In this document: positions 25,986 to 35,412 of the stretch, piece by piece
Position numbering within the stretch: the first letter of the stretch is position 1
Layout of the letters: each line of letters opens with the position of its first letter
Source of the DNA: G963667915 sp965197385
Lineage (GTDB): Bacteria > Acidobacteriota > Vicinamibacteria > Vicinamibacterales > UBA823
NCBI GenBank assembly: GCA_965197385.1
Contig: CBDANA010000005.1
Location: 62,001 to 126,000 of the forward strand
Length of the DNA: 64,000 nt
Direction: 5' to 3'
Notes under the pieces: model-generated
What the model saw: only the letters and a program-made list of their open reading frames with translations
Databases searched by the model: none
Told to the model about the DNA's origin: nothing
Position numbers and translations under genes: made by a program

Positions 25986-26016
25986 CGCGGGACTGAAGTC
26001 CTCCGTCCCGCGCTAC
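25986..26016. repeat. GCGGGACTGAAGTCC...GTCCCGCGCTACA dispersed hairpin
   Basis: A copy of the repeat GCGGGACTGAAGTCCCGCGCTACA with a 7-nt interruption. Other copies or relics lie at 45006-45090, 58167-58190 and 60714-60757. Confidence 0.6.
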
Positions 26017-26089
26017 ACTTGCATGCCCTCCGTCGTTCGGCTACCCTGCCCGTACGACTGACTAACTGCTCCGCCCCAGGAGGGTCGAC

Positions 26090-28501
26090 ATGGCTGACTT
26101 CAAGCTGATCGGCAAGGACTACCAGACCGCCGACATCGTTGCCAAGGTGACCGGCCAGGCCAAGTACGCAGAGGATTTCAGGGCCGAAGGGATGCTGTTC
26201 GCCAAGCTCCTCCTGAGCCCGATGCCGCACTGCCGCGTGCGGAGTCTCGACACCAGCGCCGCCGAGGCGATGGAGGGCGTCGCGGCGATTCTCACCGCCG
26301 ACGACCTCCCGACGATCGACGGGGAGGAGCAGGGACTCACCAACGAGCCGGTCTATCAGGGCGAGCCGGTGCTCGCCGTCGCCGCCGTCGACGAAACGAC
26401 CGCCGCCGAGGCGATCGAGAAGATCCGGATCAGCTTCGAGCAGCTGCCGTTCGCCGTCGATCCGCTCAAGAGCCTCCGCCCTGGCGGTCCCAACGCCCGC
26501 CTCGAGGGAAACGCCTACAAGGGCCGCGAACTGACCACCGTGAAGTGGACCGAGGCGGCGTTCGCCGAGATGGCCGAGGGGCGCATGCCGATGGGTGAGC
26601 CGGGCGAGGAATGGAGTGTGGGCGACATCGAGGCCGGCTTCGCCGAGGCGGACCTCATCCTCGACGAGACGATGATGTCGCAGTCCACCTCACACCAGCC
26701 GATGGAATCGCGCAGCGCGATGGCCTACTGGCAGAACGGCAAGTGCTACATGCACGTCTCGACGCAGAGCACCATCCGGACGCTGCCGAACGTGGCCAAC
26801 TGGGTCGGCGTCGATCCGGACGACGTCGTCCTTATCGCCGAGTATTGCGGCGGCGGCTTTGGCAGCAAGAGCCGCGGCGCCATCTCTTGCCGCATCCCGG
26901 CGTATCTCTCGAAGCAGGCCGGCCGGCCGGTCATGTTGCGGATAACCCGGCTCGAGGAGGGCTACCTCGGCCGCGCGCGCGCCGGCTTCCAGGGGCGTGT
27001 GAAGATCGGCTTCCGCAACGACGGTCGGGTCACGGCGCTGGATCTCTACATCATCCAGGACGCCGGCCCCTACGGCCTGCGCGGCGACTTCCGGACCGGT
27101 GGCCGCATCTCGTCGCTCGTCTACCAGCCACTCACCATGCGCTGGCGCGGCATCAGCGTCGCCACCAACACGCCGCCGCGATCCGCGCAGCGCGCGCCGG
27201 GCGGGCTGCAGATTATCGCGATGCTCGAGCCGGTCATCGCGAAGGCGGCGCGTCAGCTCGGCATCGACCAGGTGGAGATGCGCTGGATCAACGCGCCATC
27301 CGGCCACGCGCCCTACGACCGGCCCGACGAGAACGGCGTGCAGGGCCACACGACGAGCGCCTTCGTCGCCGAAGCGCTCGACCAGGGCAAGGCGCTGTTC
27401 GGCTGGGATGAGCGGAAGGCGCGCAGCGGTCGGCGGCACGGCACGAAGGTGACCGGCATCGGCGTCGGCCTGAGCGCCTACTCGGGGGGCAGCGTCGGCT
27501 ATGACGGCCTGATCGTCCTCCGGCCGGACGGCACGATGGCGGTGCACCAGGGCATCGGCAACCTCGGCACGCACTCGGTGATGGACACCGCACGCGCCGC
27601 CGCTGAGGCGCTCGACTTCCCCTGGGACCAAGTCGAGATCGTCTGGGGCAACACGAGCAAGCATCTGCCGTGGAGCTCGACGCAGTCGGGGACGCAGACC
27701 ATCCATGCGCATACCCGCGCGAACTGGGCGGCCGGCCTCGACGCCAAGCGCAAGCTACAGCAGATCGCGGCGCACGACCTGGGCGGCGCACCCGGCGACT
27801 ACGAGGTCGGCGGGGGACGCGTCTCTCGCCGCGACAACCCGTCCCGGTATTTCAGTGTCGCCCGGGCGGTGTCGCGTGCCATCCAGCTGGGCGGCGAGTA
27901 CGACGGCCACGCGCTACCGGCCGATATCCATGCCTACACGACGACCGCGGCGACGGCGCTCCGCGGCACCGGCCTCATCGGTGTGGCGCGCGACAACTAC
28001 GGCCGGGACGGCAACACCATGTCATTCGTCGCCGGGTTCGCCGAGGTCGAGGTGGACGTCGAGACGGGCCAGGTGCGTGTCGTCGAGTACAGCGCGTCGG
28101 CCGACATCGGCACGGTGGTACACCCGCGTGCCCTCGCCGCGCAGATTCATGGCGGCGGCATCCAGGGCATGGGCCACGCTTGCAGCCAGAAGTGGGTGTT
28201 CGACCCGCATTGGGGGCTGTCGGTCGCCAAGCGCTTCTACTCCAACAAGCCGCCGACGATTCTCGACGTTCCGCTCACGATGAAGTGGGCTGCGGTGGGG
28301 ATCCCCGACCCCGACACACCGATCGGCGCGAAGGGAATCGGCGAGGTGTCGATCGGCGCCGGCGCCGCCGCGGTCCTGTGCGCGATCGCCGACGCGATCG
28401 GTGACGATGACTTCCGCCGGACGCCGATCCTGCCAGACATCGTCCTCACCGCACTGGAGGAAGGCGCGGCGAGCCAGGACGTCCTGACCGCGCACATTTG
28501 A
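26090..28501 (+). CDS. xanthine-dehydrogenase-family molybdopterin subunit, stand-alone
   Basis: An 803-residue large subunit of the molybdenum hydroxylase family. N-terminal domain: DIVAKVTGQAKYAEDF; Mo-domain motifs: YCGGGFGSKSRG, RSAQRAPGGLQ, GIGNLGTH, and the C-terminal GAKGIGEVSIGAGAA containing the catalytic Glu. A good ribosome site (AGGAGGG) precedes ATG 26090. No FeS or FAD subunit flanks it, so it must work with subunits encoded elsewhere or is part of an incomplete cluster. Sequence differs clearly from the second large subunit at 38938. No Tat signal is visible, so it is probably cytosolic. Confidence 0.88.
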   Translation: MADFKLIGKDYQTADIVAKVTGQAKYAEDFRAEGMLFAKLLLSPMPHCRVRSLDTSAAEAMEGVAAILTADDLPTIDGEEQGLTNEPVYQGEPVLAVAAVDETTAAEAIEKIRISFEQLPFAVDPLKSLRPGGPNARLEGNAYKGRELTTVKWTEAAFAEMAEGRMPMGEPGEEWSVGDIEAGFAEADLILDETMMSQSTSHQPMESRSAMAYWQNGKCYMHVSTQSTIRTLPNVANWVGVDPDDVVLIAEYCGGGFGSKSRGAISCRIPAYLSKQAGRPVMLRITRLEEGYLGRARAGFQGRVKIGFRNDGRVTALDLYIIQDAGPYGLRGDFRTGGRISSLVYQPLTMRWRGISVATNTPPRSAQRAPGGLQIIAMLEPVIAKAARQLGIDQVEMRWINAPSGHAPYDRPDENGVQGHTTSAFVAEALDQGKALFGWDERKARSGRRHGTKVTGIGVGLSAYSGGSVGYDGLIVLRPDGTMAVHQGIGNLGTHSVMDTARAAAEALDFPWDQVEIVWGNTSKHLPWSSTQSGTQTIHAHTRANWAAGLDAKRKLQQIAAHDLGGAPGDYEVGGGRVSRRDNPSRYFSVARAVSRAIQLGGEYDGHALPADIHAYTTTAATALRGTGLIGVARDNYGRDGNTMSFVAGFAEVEVDVETGQVRVVEYSASADIGTVVHPRALAAQIHGGGIQGMGHACSQKWVFDPHWGLSVAKRFYSNKPPTILDVPLTMKWAAVGIPDPDTPIGAKGIGEVSIGAGAAAVLCAIADAIGDDDFRRTPILPDIVLTALEEGAASQDVLTAHI

Positions 28502-28517
28502 TGGACCCGGAAAAACA

Positions 28518-28545
28518 ACAGGCGACCCCTCGAGGTCGCCTGCTG
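28518..28545 (+). terminator. strong hairpin after the molybdo-hydroxylase gene
   Basis: CAGGCGACC (28519-28527) pairs perfectly with GGTCGCCTG (28534-28542), 17 nt after the stop codon, with A-rich sequence before it. No T-run follows in the sense direction; it may act with Rho, and the A-run serves as a T-run for the convergent strand. Confidence 0.6.
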
Positions 28546-28598
28546 TTCGTGTGCGAGTAGCGCAAGGGCCTGGAGCGAGCGGGCAGCCCCGCGTCGTC

Positions 28599-28616
28599 GC
28601 AGCCCTCGAGGGCTGC
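28599..28616. repeat. GCAGCCCTCGAGGGCTGC perfect hairpin
   Basis: An 18-bp perfect palindrome between the convergent genes ending at 28501 and 28632. It resembles the GCAGCCCT/AGGGCTGC arms seen at 45046-45090 and 35256-35330. Confidence 0.5.
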
Positions 28617-28631
28617 TCAACCTACTGATCC

Positions 28632-29003
28632 TCATTGGGTGTTCGCATCTCGAGCTTTACCGTTCGGACGTGAAGGCTGCGATGTCGTGTGGCGGTCGGC
28701 GAGTTCGCTGAGATAGTCCAGGAACGGCCGCCCCTCGTGCGCCGCGTAGGACTCGATCGGCTCGGTCGTGATGTCGTCGAAGTAATGGTCCAGGACAGTC
28801 TGCCGCTCATGCGCGAGCGGCGACTGGCAGTAGCAGACCTCGCTCCACTCGATGGTGCCCGCGTCGCTGACCACCGCGCGGTGCATCGAGTTGACCATCT
28901 CCTGACCGTCAGGTTTCTGCCCGGCGATCGTGCCGTCGGTGAGCTTCCGGCGAAACTCCTGCGCGGACGCCTTCAGGAACCGCGCGCGCACCCGGTAGAT
29001 CAT
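28632..29003 (-). CDS. conserved hypothetical protein, 123 residues
   Basis: Starts at ATG 29003, overlapping by ATGA the repaired end of the GH116 gene, so the two were translationally coupled. The sequence (MIYRVRARFLKASAQEFRRKL, DGTIAGQKPDGQEM, SEVCYCQSPLAHERQTV, DHYFDDITTEPIES) is one compact alpha/beta unit with a regular amphipathic N-terminal strand-helix. It looks like a family I associate with uncharacterised Acidobacteriota and soil proteins, without known function. It has no signal peptide, so it is probably cytosolic. Confidence 0.7.
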   Translation of the reverse strand: MIYRVRARFLKASAQEFRRKLTDGTIAGQKPDGQEMVNSMHRAVVSDAGTIEWSEVCYCQSPLAHERQTVLDHYFDDITTEPIESYAAHEGRPFLDYLSELADRHTTSQPSRPNGKARDANTQ

Positions 29004-31777
29004 GCGGTCACCACGACGAATTCCTCCGTCGTCCCGGGCGAGAGGGTGTGGCCGGCGTCGAAGGTCTGCTCGCCGCCGTCGCGCAGGCTGAACCGCTCGA
29101 GTGGCAGCGTGCCTTCCACGACCGTCAGCCGCACACGCGCGCCGTCGATCTTGCAGTTCCCTTATGCTATGCGTAGCCGTTCGACCAGAAATACCGCCCC
29201 GGCGTGCTGGTCATCGCCATCGCCTTCGTGACGCCGGAATACTGGAAGCCGGTCAGCGCCAGCACCGCCCCCTACGCGGCCATCGCGCGCGCGTAGTGGT
29301 GACCGCACTCCGGTTCGTCGTAGGGGTTCCGCTTCCGCCCGTCGTGCCGGTCGCGGACGTCGCGGATGGCGCGCAGCCCTTCCTCGGTCATCCCGTCGTA
29401 GAGCATGCCGGCCGCCGCCGTGTACTCGAGGCCGGTCCAGGCTTCGGTGAAGTACGAGAACGGCTTCTCCGGTCGCCCCTTGGGATAGCTCGCGATCAGG
29501 ATGACCGACTCACCGGCCAGCGCGTAGGTGCGCAGCGAGTTGAAGTGCGACTGCAGGTTCTCGCGCCGGTTGTACTTCCAGATGCTCGCCAGCGCGGCCG
29601 TCACATTCTCCCGCGCCACGAGGTAGCCCAGGCCGCAGATGTACGCCATGAGCTGGCCGACGAGCTGATCGACCAGGCAGCCGGGTCCGAGCTGGAAGTC
29701 GGGGTTGCCGAAATCCTCCGAGCCCATGCCGACCAGCAGGCTCGGCGCGATCTGCGACGGGTCGCTCGGCGGCTCCACCTTGTGCAGGTAGTACTCGCCG
29801 TCGAACAGGTTCGCATCGACCCAGGCGCTGCCCCGGTCGAACAAGTCGCGGCACTCGACGGCGAACGCGTCGTCCCCACGGCGCGCGCCATCTCCTCGGC
29901 CGCGCGGAGCGCGCCCAGGTACCAGAAGCCCATCTCCGGGTTCGGGCCGTAGTACTCCACGTCCATCGTGTTGTGCTGCGCCCCTTCCATCACGCCGTCG
30001 CGGTTGGTGTCCCATCCTCCCGGAATCCAGCAGAACTCCAGCGCGAGGCGCACCTTGGGCCACAGCGCGCGCAGCGTCGCGTCGTCGTCCGAGAGCTGCC
30101 AGTCGCGGTACATCTTCATGATACAGCCCATCTGGCCGTCGGCCGCCGCCTTGCCCCAGTCGCGCGCCCGCGCCAGCGGCAGGTTCACGCGGAAGCTCAT
30201 CACGCCGTCGTCGTCGGTCGCATGCCCGAACTCCACCTCGCGCATCGACAGCGCCAGCGCGCCGTAGAGAAAGGCGGTCGTATGTTCGTAGTTCCAGACG
30301 TGCGTGCACGAGCCGTGGCAGCAGCCCTTGCTGTCGGCGTTGCCTTCACAGCCGAAGAAGCGTCCATCGGGCATGCGGAAGCAGGTTTGCGTCCGGAGCG
30401 TGCTGGCGTTGAAGAGCGCCGCTTCCTTCACCTCGCCGGGCAGGTCGCTTTCGAGGAAGCTCCGGACGAAGCTCACCGTACGCGCCTGCAGCTGGGGCAG
30501 CGCGAGCGCCGTGCGCTCGGCCACCTCCCACGCGTCGGCGTACTGGGTGGCGTAGTAGTTCCCGAGGCGGTCCTCGTCGGTCCACTCCTCCTCGGGGCGG
30601 GTCCAGCTGTAGCGGTTGGGAAAGTGCCAGGTCAGCAGGAAGGGCACCTCGACGCGGCCGCCCGCCGGGACCTCCACCTCGACAGCGAGCGACGCCATCG
30701 GCATGGCGCTGCCCGACGCTGGCCGCTCGTCCAGGCGGCCGTCGGCCGAGAAGTCGTCCCAGAAGTCGAGAATCGAGTTACCCCAGTGCACCGGGACCCA
30801 GTCGGTCCGATGAGTGATGCCGATGCTGACCCCTTCCGCGGCCATGGTTGTGAGCGCCAGCGTTCCCCACGCCGGCGCGTCCGGTGCGACCCCGCTCGAC
30901 TCCATGAAGATGCCGCGCACGCCGCCCCCTTCGCGGTAGCGGTTCGTGTTGCCCTCGGCGCCGGCCGGGATCCGGTCGCCTTTCCAGTCGCGCGTCGTCT
31001 CCCAGCCGTCCACGCCGATGAAGTTGGGCAGGCTGCCGGCGACGGCGGCCACAGCGGGCGATCGGTCGTGTTCCGCAGCTCGTAGGTGAGCGCCACCACC
31101 GGGATGCCGCTCGCGTCGGCGTCGGCTGGCACCATCGGGTTGAACGCCTTCACGTGCACCTCGACCGGCACCTCGTCGTCCTGCAGCATCACGCGGCCGA
31201 ACGGGTAGCCGCCGGCGAACGAGCAATTGGTGAACCGGGGCAGCCGCGCGTTCGGCGCGCCGCTGCCGTGGCTCGCTTCGTAGTCGTCGAGCGGCAGCGG
31301 GCCCTCGGCCAGGCGGCAGTGGCGCATGTCGCCATCCTCGATGTAGACGGCGAAGAACGGCGGCGAACCTCCGTTCGGCGTGAAGCCCTTGGCCGGTCGG
31401 TTCATCACCTCCCAGTCGCGCAGGCTGCCGAACCCGGTGAGCGACACCGTGCCGGTGCCGATGCCGCCGAGCGGCAGCGCGATGCGGTCGATGAACTCCG
31501 GCCCGTACACTTTCACCGCCGGCCAGTCGGCGTCGTCGAGCGCTTCGCGCGCAGCGGGCGAAACTTCGGCCGCCGCGCCTTCCTGCTGCGGCGCACCGGG
31601 GGCGCACGCCGCGCCGGCTGCACTGGCCGCCACCACCGCCGAGGTCAGCCTGGCCAGGCGGATGAAATCGCGCCGATCGAGCCCGGGCGCGGGACCCGGC
31701 TCACAGCCGCAGTCGCTGCCCGGGCCGCAAGGCGCGAAGGGTAATTTCGGGCGGTCGTCCTCTGTCTTGTCGCTCAT
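29000..31777 (-). pseudogene. GH116 glucosylceramidase-like enzyme (GBA2 family), disrupted at several points
   Basis: ATG 31777 begins a Tat-type lipoprotein signal (LDRRDFIRLARLTSAVVAAS, AAGAACAPG). GH116 motifs follow across three frames: IALPLGGIGTGTVSLTGFG, HWGNSILDFWDDFS, FGCEGNADSKGCCHGSCTHV, MDVEYYGPNPEMGFWYLGAL, EAWTGLEYTAAAGMLYDGM. Lesions: near 31050 and near 29876 (both repaired by one more base in a C/G run); TAG at about 29294-29296 where the family has Trp (HYARAMAA-stop-GAVLALTGF); and near 29165 a GCATA duplication plus a stop before GNCKIDGARVRLTVVEG. The true end is TGA 29000-29002. The enzyme would cleave beta-glucosides; with four lesions it is probably inactive. Confidence 0.85.
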
Positions 31778-31836
31778 GCGCCCGACTCTACGCCTGGCAG
31801 GTGATCGGTGCAAGCGCCTTAAGCGGCCTTCGGCCT

Positions 31837-31876
31837 CCCTCTCCCCGGAGGGGAGAGGGTCGGGGTGAGGGGCGCG
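31837..31876. repeat. REP-like hairpin, copy 2
   Basis: CCCTCTCCCC (31837-31846) and GGGGAGAGGG (31850-31859) form a 10-bp stem with a 3-nt loop, followed by TCGGGGTGAGGGG. It is in inverse orientation to copies 1 and 3 and separates the divergent GH116 and CHRD genes. Confidence 0.75.
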
Positions 31877-31976
31877 CGAGCTGCCGATCCTGTATCCTGA
31901 GGCCCACGCAGTTCGGCCCTGGTTCCGGTGACGGCTCGCTGGCGCCGGGCGGCGAAACAGGACGAGAGGGACAGCG

Positions 31977-32417
31977 ATGACACGAGCCATCGGCGTCGCG
32001 ATACTGGCGTGGGCATGGGTCGGACTTGGACCGGTGGATGCCGCGGCCCAGGCGGGCGACACGTTCGCCGTGAGGCTGTCGGTCGTGCCGGTCGACGCCC
32101 GGACGACGCTGACGACTTCGGGCACCGGCTCGGTGCGCGCCGTCCTCATCGAGAACAGCCTGTTCCTGACGGGTGCCTTCGAGAGGATGAGCTCGGCCGC
32201 CATCGCGGCGCACATCCACCGCGGCCGGTCGGGCCAGCGCGGGCCGATCGCTTTCCAGTTGAGCGTCAGCAGAAGCTCCGGCGGAGTCCTCGGCGGCAGC
32301 GTGCGCCTCACCGACGAGGAGGTCCAGGCGTTGCGGGACGGCGCCTACTACATCCAGGTGCATACGGAGGGGAATCCCGGCGGTGAGCTGCGCGGGTGGA
32401 TCCTCGAAGCGGAGTAA
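31977..32417 (+). CDS. secreted CHRD-domain protein
   Basis: A 146-residue protein with a signal peptide (GVAILAWAWVGLGPVDAAA) followed by one CHRD domain: VRAVLIENSLFLTGAFERM, AAHIHRGRSGQRGPIAFQL, DGAYYIQVHTEGNPGGELRG. CHRD domains are extracellular beta-folds of uncertain function. The gene ends 6 nt before the next start, so it is probably co-transcribed with the PQQ dehydrogenase that follows. Confidence 0.9.
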   Translation: MTRAIGVAILAWAWVGLGPVDAAAQAGDTFAVRLSVVPVDARTTLTTSGTGSVRAVLIENSLFLTGAFERMSSAAIAAHIHRGRSGQRGPIAFQLSVSRSSGGVLGGSVRLTDEEVQALRDGAYYIQVHTEGNPGGELRGWILEAE

Positions 32418-32423
32418 CCGGTT

Positions 32424-34589
32424 ATGAGACCCAAGATTCGCATCGTCGTCGCTCTTGTCGCCGTCGTGGTTGCCGTCGCCTCCGCGCGCGGCCATGCGCA
32501 GGAGGCGGCGCGCTACACCCAGGTCCAAGCCGAGGCGGGTGAAGCCGCCTACCAGGCCGAGTGCGCCGGGTGCCACATGTCCGACTTCGTTGGCGCGTTC
32601 GAGGCGCCGGAACTGGCCGGGCCGAACTTTCGCAACACTTGGAGCGAGCGGACCGCCGGTGACCTGATCGAGTACATCCGGGCCACGATGCCGCCCGAAG
32701 GGGCAGGCTCGATTCCCGACCGGACCTACGTCAACATCGTCGCCTACCTGCTCCAGGCGAACGGCCTCGCCGCCCGGAGTGAGCCGTTGGCGTTGGCATC
32801 CACCGGCGTCCTGGCGTCCACGGGCGAGCCCGGTGTTCCGGTGACGCCAGCTCAGACGGCACTCTCGAGTACGCCGACTACGACGGACGCGCCAAGCGAG
32901 CCGGAGGTGGCGGGCAACCGCACGACCCTGTACGAGACGGTCGCCGACTTCGTGCTGGTCCCCGACGCGACGCTGCGCGACCCCGACCCGGCGGACTGGC
33001 TGATGTTCCGCCGGACGTACGACGGCTGGGGCTACAGCCCGCTGGACCAGGTCACGCGCGACAACGTGCACGATCTGCGGCTGGCGTGGGTCTGGGCGAT
33101 GGCGGACGGCGCGAACCAGCCGACGCCGCTCGTACACGACGGCGTGATGTACCTGGCCAACCCCGGCAACATCGTCCAGGCGCTGGACGCCGAGACCGGA
33201 ACGCTGTTGTGGGAGTACCAGCGGGAGCTGCCCGACGCGCTGCAGCGCGGCCGCACGACAATGCGCAACCTGGGCTTCTACGACGACAAGGTGTTCCTGC
33301 CCACGCAGGACGCGTTCATGGTGGCGCTCGACGCGCGCACCGGCGAAGTCGTGTGGGAAACGAAGGTCGCCGACTACACGCAAGGCTACGGGAACACAAG
33401 CGGACCGCTCGTCGTGCGTGGCAAGGTGATCAACGGCATCAACGGCTGCAGTCGGTTCCAGGAGAACAGCTGTTTCATCACCGCGCATGATGCCGAGACC
33501 GGCGAGGAGCTCTGGCGGACCTTCACGATCGCCCGGCCGGGCGAGCCGGGCGGCGACACGTGGGGCGACCTGCCGCTCACGCTCCGTGGCGGCGGCGACT
33601 CGTGGATCGCCGGCAGCTACGATCCGGAGCTGGATCTAATCTACTGGCCCATCGCGCAGGCGAAGCCGTGGGTGGCGGCCAGCCGCGGACTTACGGTGCG
33701 CGACGCGGCGCTCTACACGAATTCCACGCTAGCGCTCGATCCCGACGATGGGTCGATCGTCTGGTATCGGCAGCACGTGCCTGGGGAGTCGCTGGATCTG
33801 GACGAGGTGTTCGAGAAGGTTCTCATCGACGTCGGTGACCGGAAGGCGCTGTTCACGATCGGAAAGCACGGCATCCTCTGGAAGCTCGACCGGGAGACGG
33901 GTGAATTTCTCGGCTACAAGGAGACGGTGTTCCAGAACGTGTTCGATCGGATCGATCCGGTGACCGGCGACGTGACCTATCGCGCCGACATCGCCACGGC
34001 CGAAGTGTCGCAGTGGATCTCCGTCTGCCCGAGCACCGCCGGCGGCCACAACTGGATGGCGACGGCGTACAGCCCGGAGGCCGGGTTGCTCATCATCCCG
34101 CTGAGTCAGAGCTGCCTGGAGATTTCTGGCCGGGAGGTGGTGCTCGAGCCGGGGTCGGGCGGCTCGCAGGCCGATCGGAAATGGTTCGAGATGCCGGGGA
34201 CCGACGGTAACCTGGGCAAGCTGGCCGCCTACGACGTCGAGACGCTCGAGGAGGTCTGGAGCGTCGAGCAGCGCGCGGCGTTCCTGACCGGCGTGCTCAC
34301 GACGGCCGGCGGTCTGGCGTTCGCGGGCGACCTCGATCGCTTCTTCCGCGCGCACGACGTCGAGACCGGCAAGGTCGTGTGGGAGACCCGCCTGGGCACA
34401 TCGGTCCAGGGCTTCCCGATCACCTTCGAGGTCGACGGCGAGCAGTACATCGCCGTCTCGACCGGTCTGGGCGGCGGCAGCCCCCGCAACGTGCCCCGGC
34501 TCCTCACGCCCGATATCCGCCATCCCGCCACCGGCAACGCGCTCTACGTGTTCAAACTGCCGAGCGGCCGCGTCGGAACCCGGCGATAA
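32424..34589 (+). CDS. quinohemoprotein: N-terminal cytochrome c plus PQQ propeller
   Basis: A 721-residue exported protein. Residues 30-120 hold a mono-heme cytochrome (AECAGCHMSDFVGAFEAPEL, ATMPPEGAGS with the axial Met). A low-complexity linker follows, then a PQQ propeller from about 190 (GYSPLDQVTRDNVHDLRLAW, FMVALDARTGEVVWETK, YDPELDLIYWPIAQAKPW, TAGGLAFAGDLDRFFRAHD). The heme precedes the propeller, opposite to type II alcohol dehydrogenases. It should take electrons from an alcohol or sugar at PQQ and hand them to the attached heme. A Cys pair (GCSRFQENSC) near the active site may form a disulfide. Confidence 0.9.
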   Translation: MRPKIRIVVALVAVVVAVASARGHAQEAARYTQVQAEAGEAAYQAECAGCHMSDFVGAFEAPELAGPNFRNTWSERTAGDLIEYIRATMPPEGAGSIPDRTYVNIVAYLLQANGLAARSEPLALASTGVLASTGEPGVPVTPAQTALSSTPTTTDAPSEPEVAGNRTTLYETVADFVLVPDATLRDPDPADWLMFRRTYDGWGYSPLDQVTRDNVHDLRLAWVWAMADGANQPTPLVHDGVMYLANPGNIVQALDAETGTLLWEYQRELPDALQRGRTTMRNLGFYDDKVFLPTQDAFMVALDARTGEVVWETKVADYTQGYGNTSGPLVVRGKVINGINGCSRFQENSCFITAHDAETGEELWRTFTIARPGEPGGDTWGDLPLTLRGGGDSWIAGSYDPELDLIYWPIAQAKPWVAASRGLTVRDAALYTNSTLALDPDDGSIVWYRQHVPGESLDLDEVFEKVLIDVGDRKALFTIGKHGILWKLDRETGEFLGYKETVFQNVFDRIDPVTGDVTYRADIATAEVSQWISVCPSTAGGHNWMATAYSPEAGLLIIPLSQSCLEISGREVVLEPGSGGSQADRKWFEMPGTDGNLGKLAAYDVETLEEVWSVEQRAAFLTGVLTTAGGLAFAGDLDRFFRAHDVETGKVVWETRLGTSVQGFPITFEVDGEQYIAVSTGLGGGSPRNVPRLLTPDIRHPATGNALYVFKLPSGRVGTRR

Positions 34590-34620
34590 AGAAGGCTTTC
34601 CTCAAACACCGGAGGCGATC

Positions 34621-35235
34621 ATGCGGCTTCGAGCCCATCGGTTTGGCATCCACTTGGCGCCGGTATTGGCGCTCACCCTCCTGACAGCGGCCCACGAGGC
34701 CACGGCGCTCGCCCAGACGGACACGACGGTGCTGGTCGCATACTACAGCCGCTCCGGCAACACCCGGACGATGGCCGAGGCGGTCGTGGAGGGGGCGCGC
34801 GGCGTCGACGGCGTGCGGGTCGTCCTGAAGTCGATCGACGAGGTGACTGCCGAAGACCTCGCCGGCGCCCAGGGTCTGGTGCTGGGGTCGCCCACCTACT
34901 TCGCCAACATGGCGGGGGCGATGAAGAGCTTCATCGACGACTGGGGGCTCCGCTATCGCGTGAGCCTCATCGGCAAGGTCGGCGGCGCCTTCGCGACCGG
35001 CGGCAGCCGCACCGGCGGCCGGGGGCACGTGATCGTGTCACTGCTGCTGGCGATGCTGAACCGCGGCATGAGCGTCGCCGGCCCGGTGATTGACAATCGT
35101 CTCGGGTATCCAGGCGCAAGCGCCCTCGCGCCGGCCGAGGGTGAGGCGATCACGGACGCCGAGCTCGACGAAGCGCGCGCGCTGGGCCGCCGGGTGGCCG
35201 AGCTGGCACGGCGGATTGGGCAGGTGGCGCCCTGA
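34621..35235 (+). CDS. exported flavodoxin / WrbA-like NAD(P)H:quinone oxidoreductase
   Basis: A 204-residue protein. An N-terminal signal peptide (LAPVLALTLLTAAHEATALA) is followed by a flavodoxin domain: TVLVAYYSRSGNTRTMAEAV (FMN phosphate loop), GLVLGSPTYFANMAGAMK, GKVGGAFATGGSRTGG. These motifs fit the WrbA/flavodoxin group that reduces quinones by two electrons. GGAGG lies 7 nt before the ATG. Flavodoxins are cytosolic, so the signal peptide is notable; NAD(P)H is not available in the periplasm, so a different donor would be needed there. It follows the quinohemoprotein by 31 nt and may share its transcript. Confidence 0.85.
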   Translation: MRLRAHRFGIHLAPVLALTLLTAAHEATALAQTDTTVLVAYYSRSGNTRTMAEAVVEGARGVDGVRVVLKSIDEVTAEDLAGAQGLVLGSPTYFANMAGAMKSFIDDWGLRYRVSLIGKVGGAFATGGSRTGGRGHVIVSLLLAMLNRGMSVAGPVIDNRLGYPGASALAPAEGEAITDAELDEARALGRRVAELARRIGQVAP

Positions 35236-35335
35236 TCGTTCATCTTGGTGGGTAACGCAGCCCTACCCGCTCGCTCTGCTCGGGGGCCACGGTATTTGTT
35301 GGCCCTGTATGGGGTGGCAAGGGCTGCGCTACTTC

Positions 35336-35364
35336 TTGACACTTCTTCGCAACACCGTCAGAAT
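35336..35364 (+). promoter_or_regulatory. promoter of the FMN-oxidase operon (TTGACA-17-CAGAAT)
   Basis: TTGACA at 35336-35341 and CAGAAT at 35359-35364, spacer 17, lie 49 nt before ATG 35413. The gap upstream (35256-35330) holds relics of the GCAGCCCT/AGGGCTGCGCTAC repeat. Confidence 0.5.
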
Positions 35365-35412
35365 TCCTCTCTCTTCACACCAGCCGCGCTGCCGTAGCGG
35401 AAGGGGGAATCG

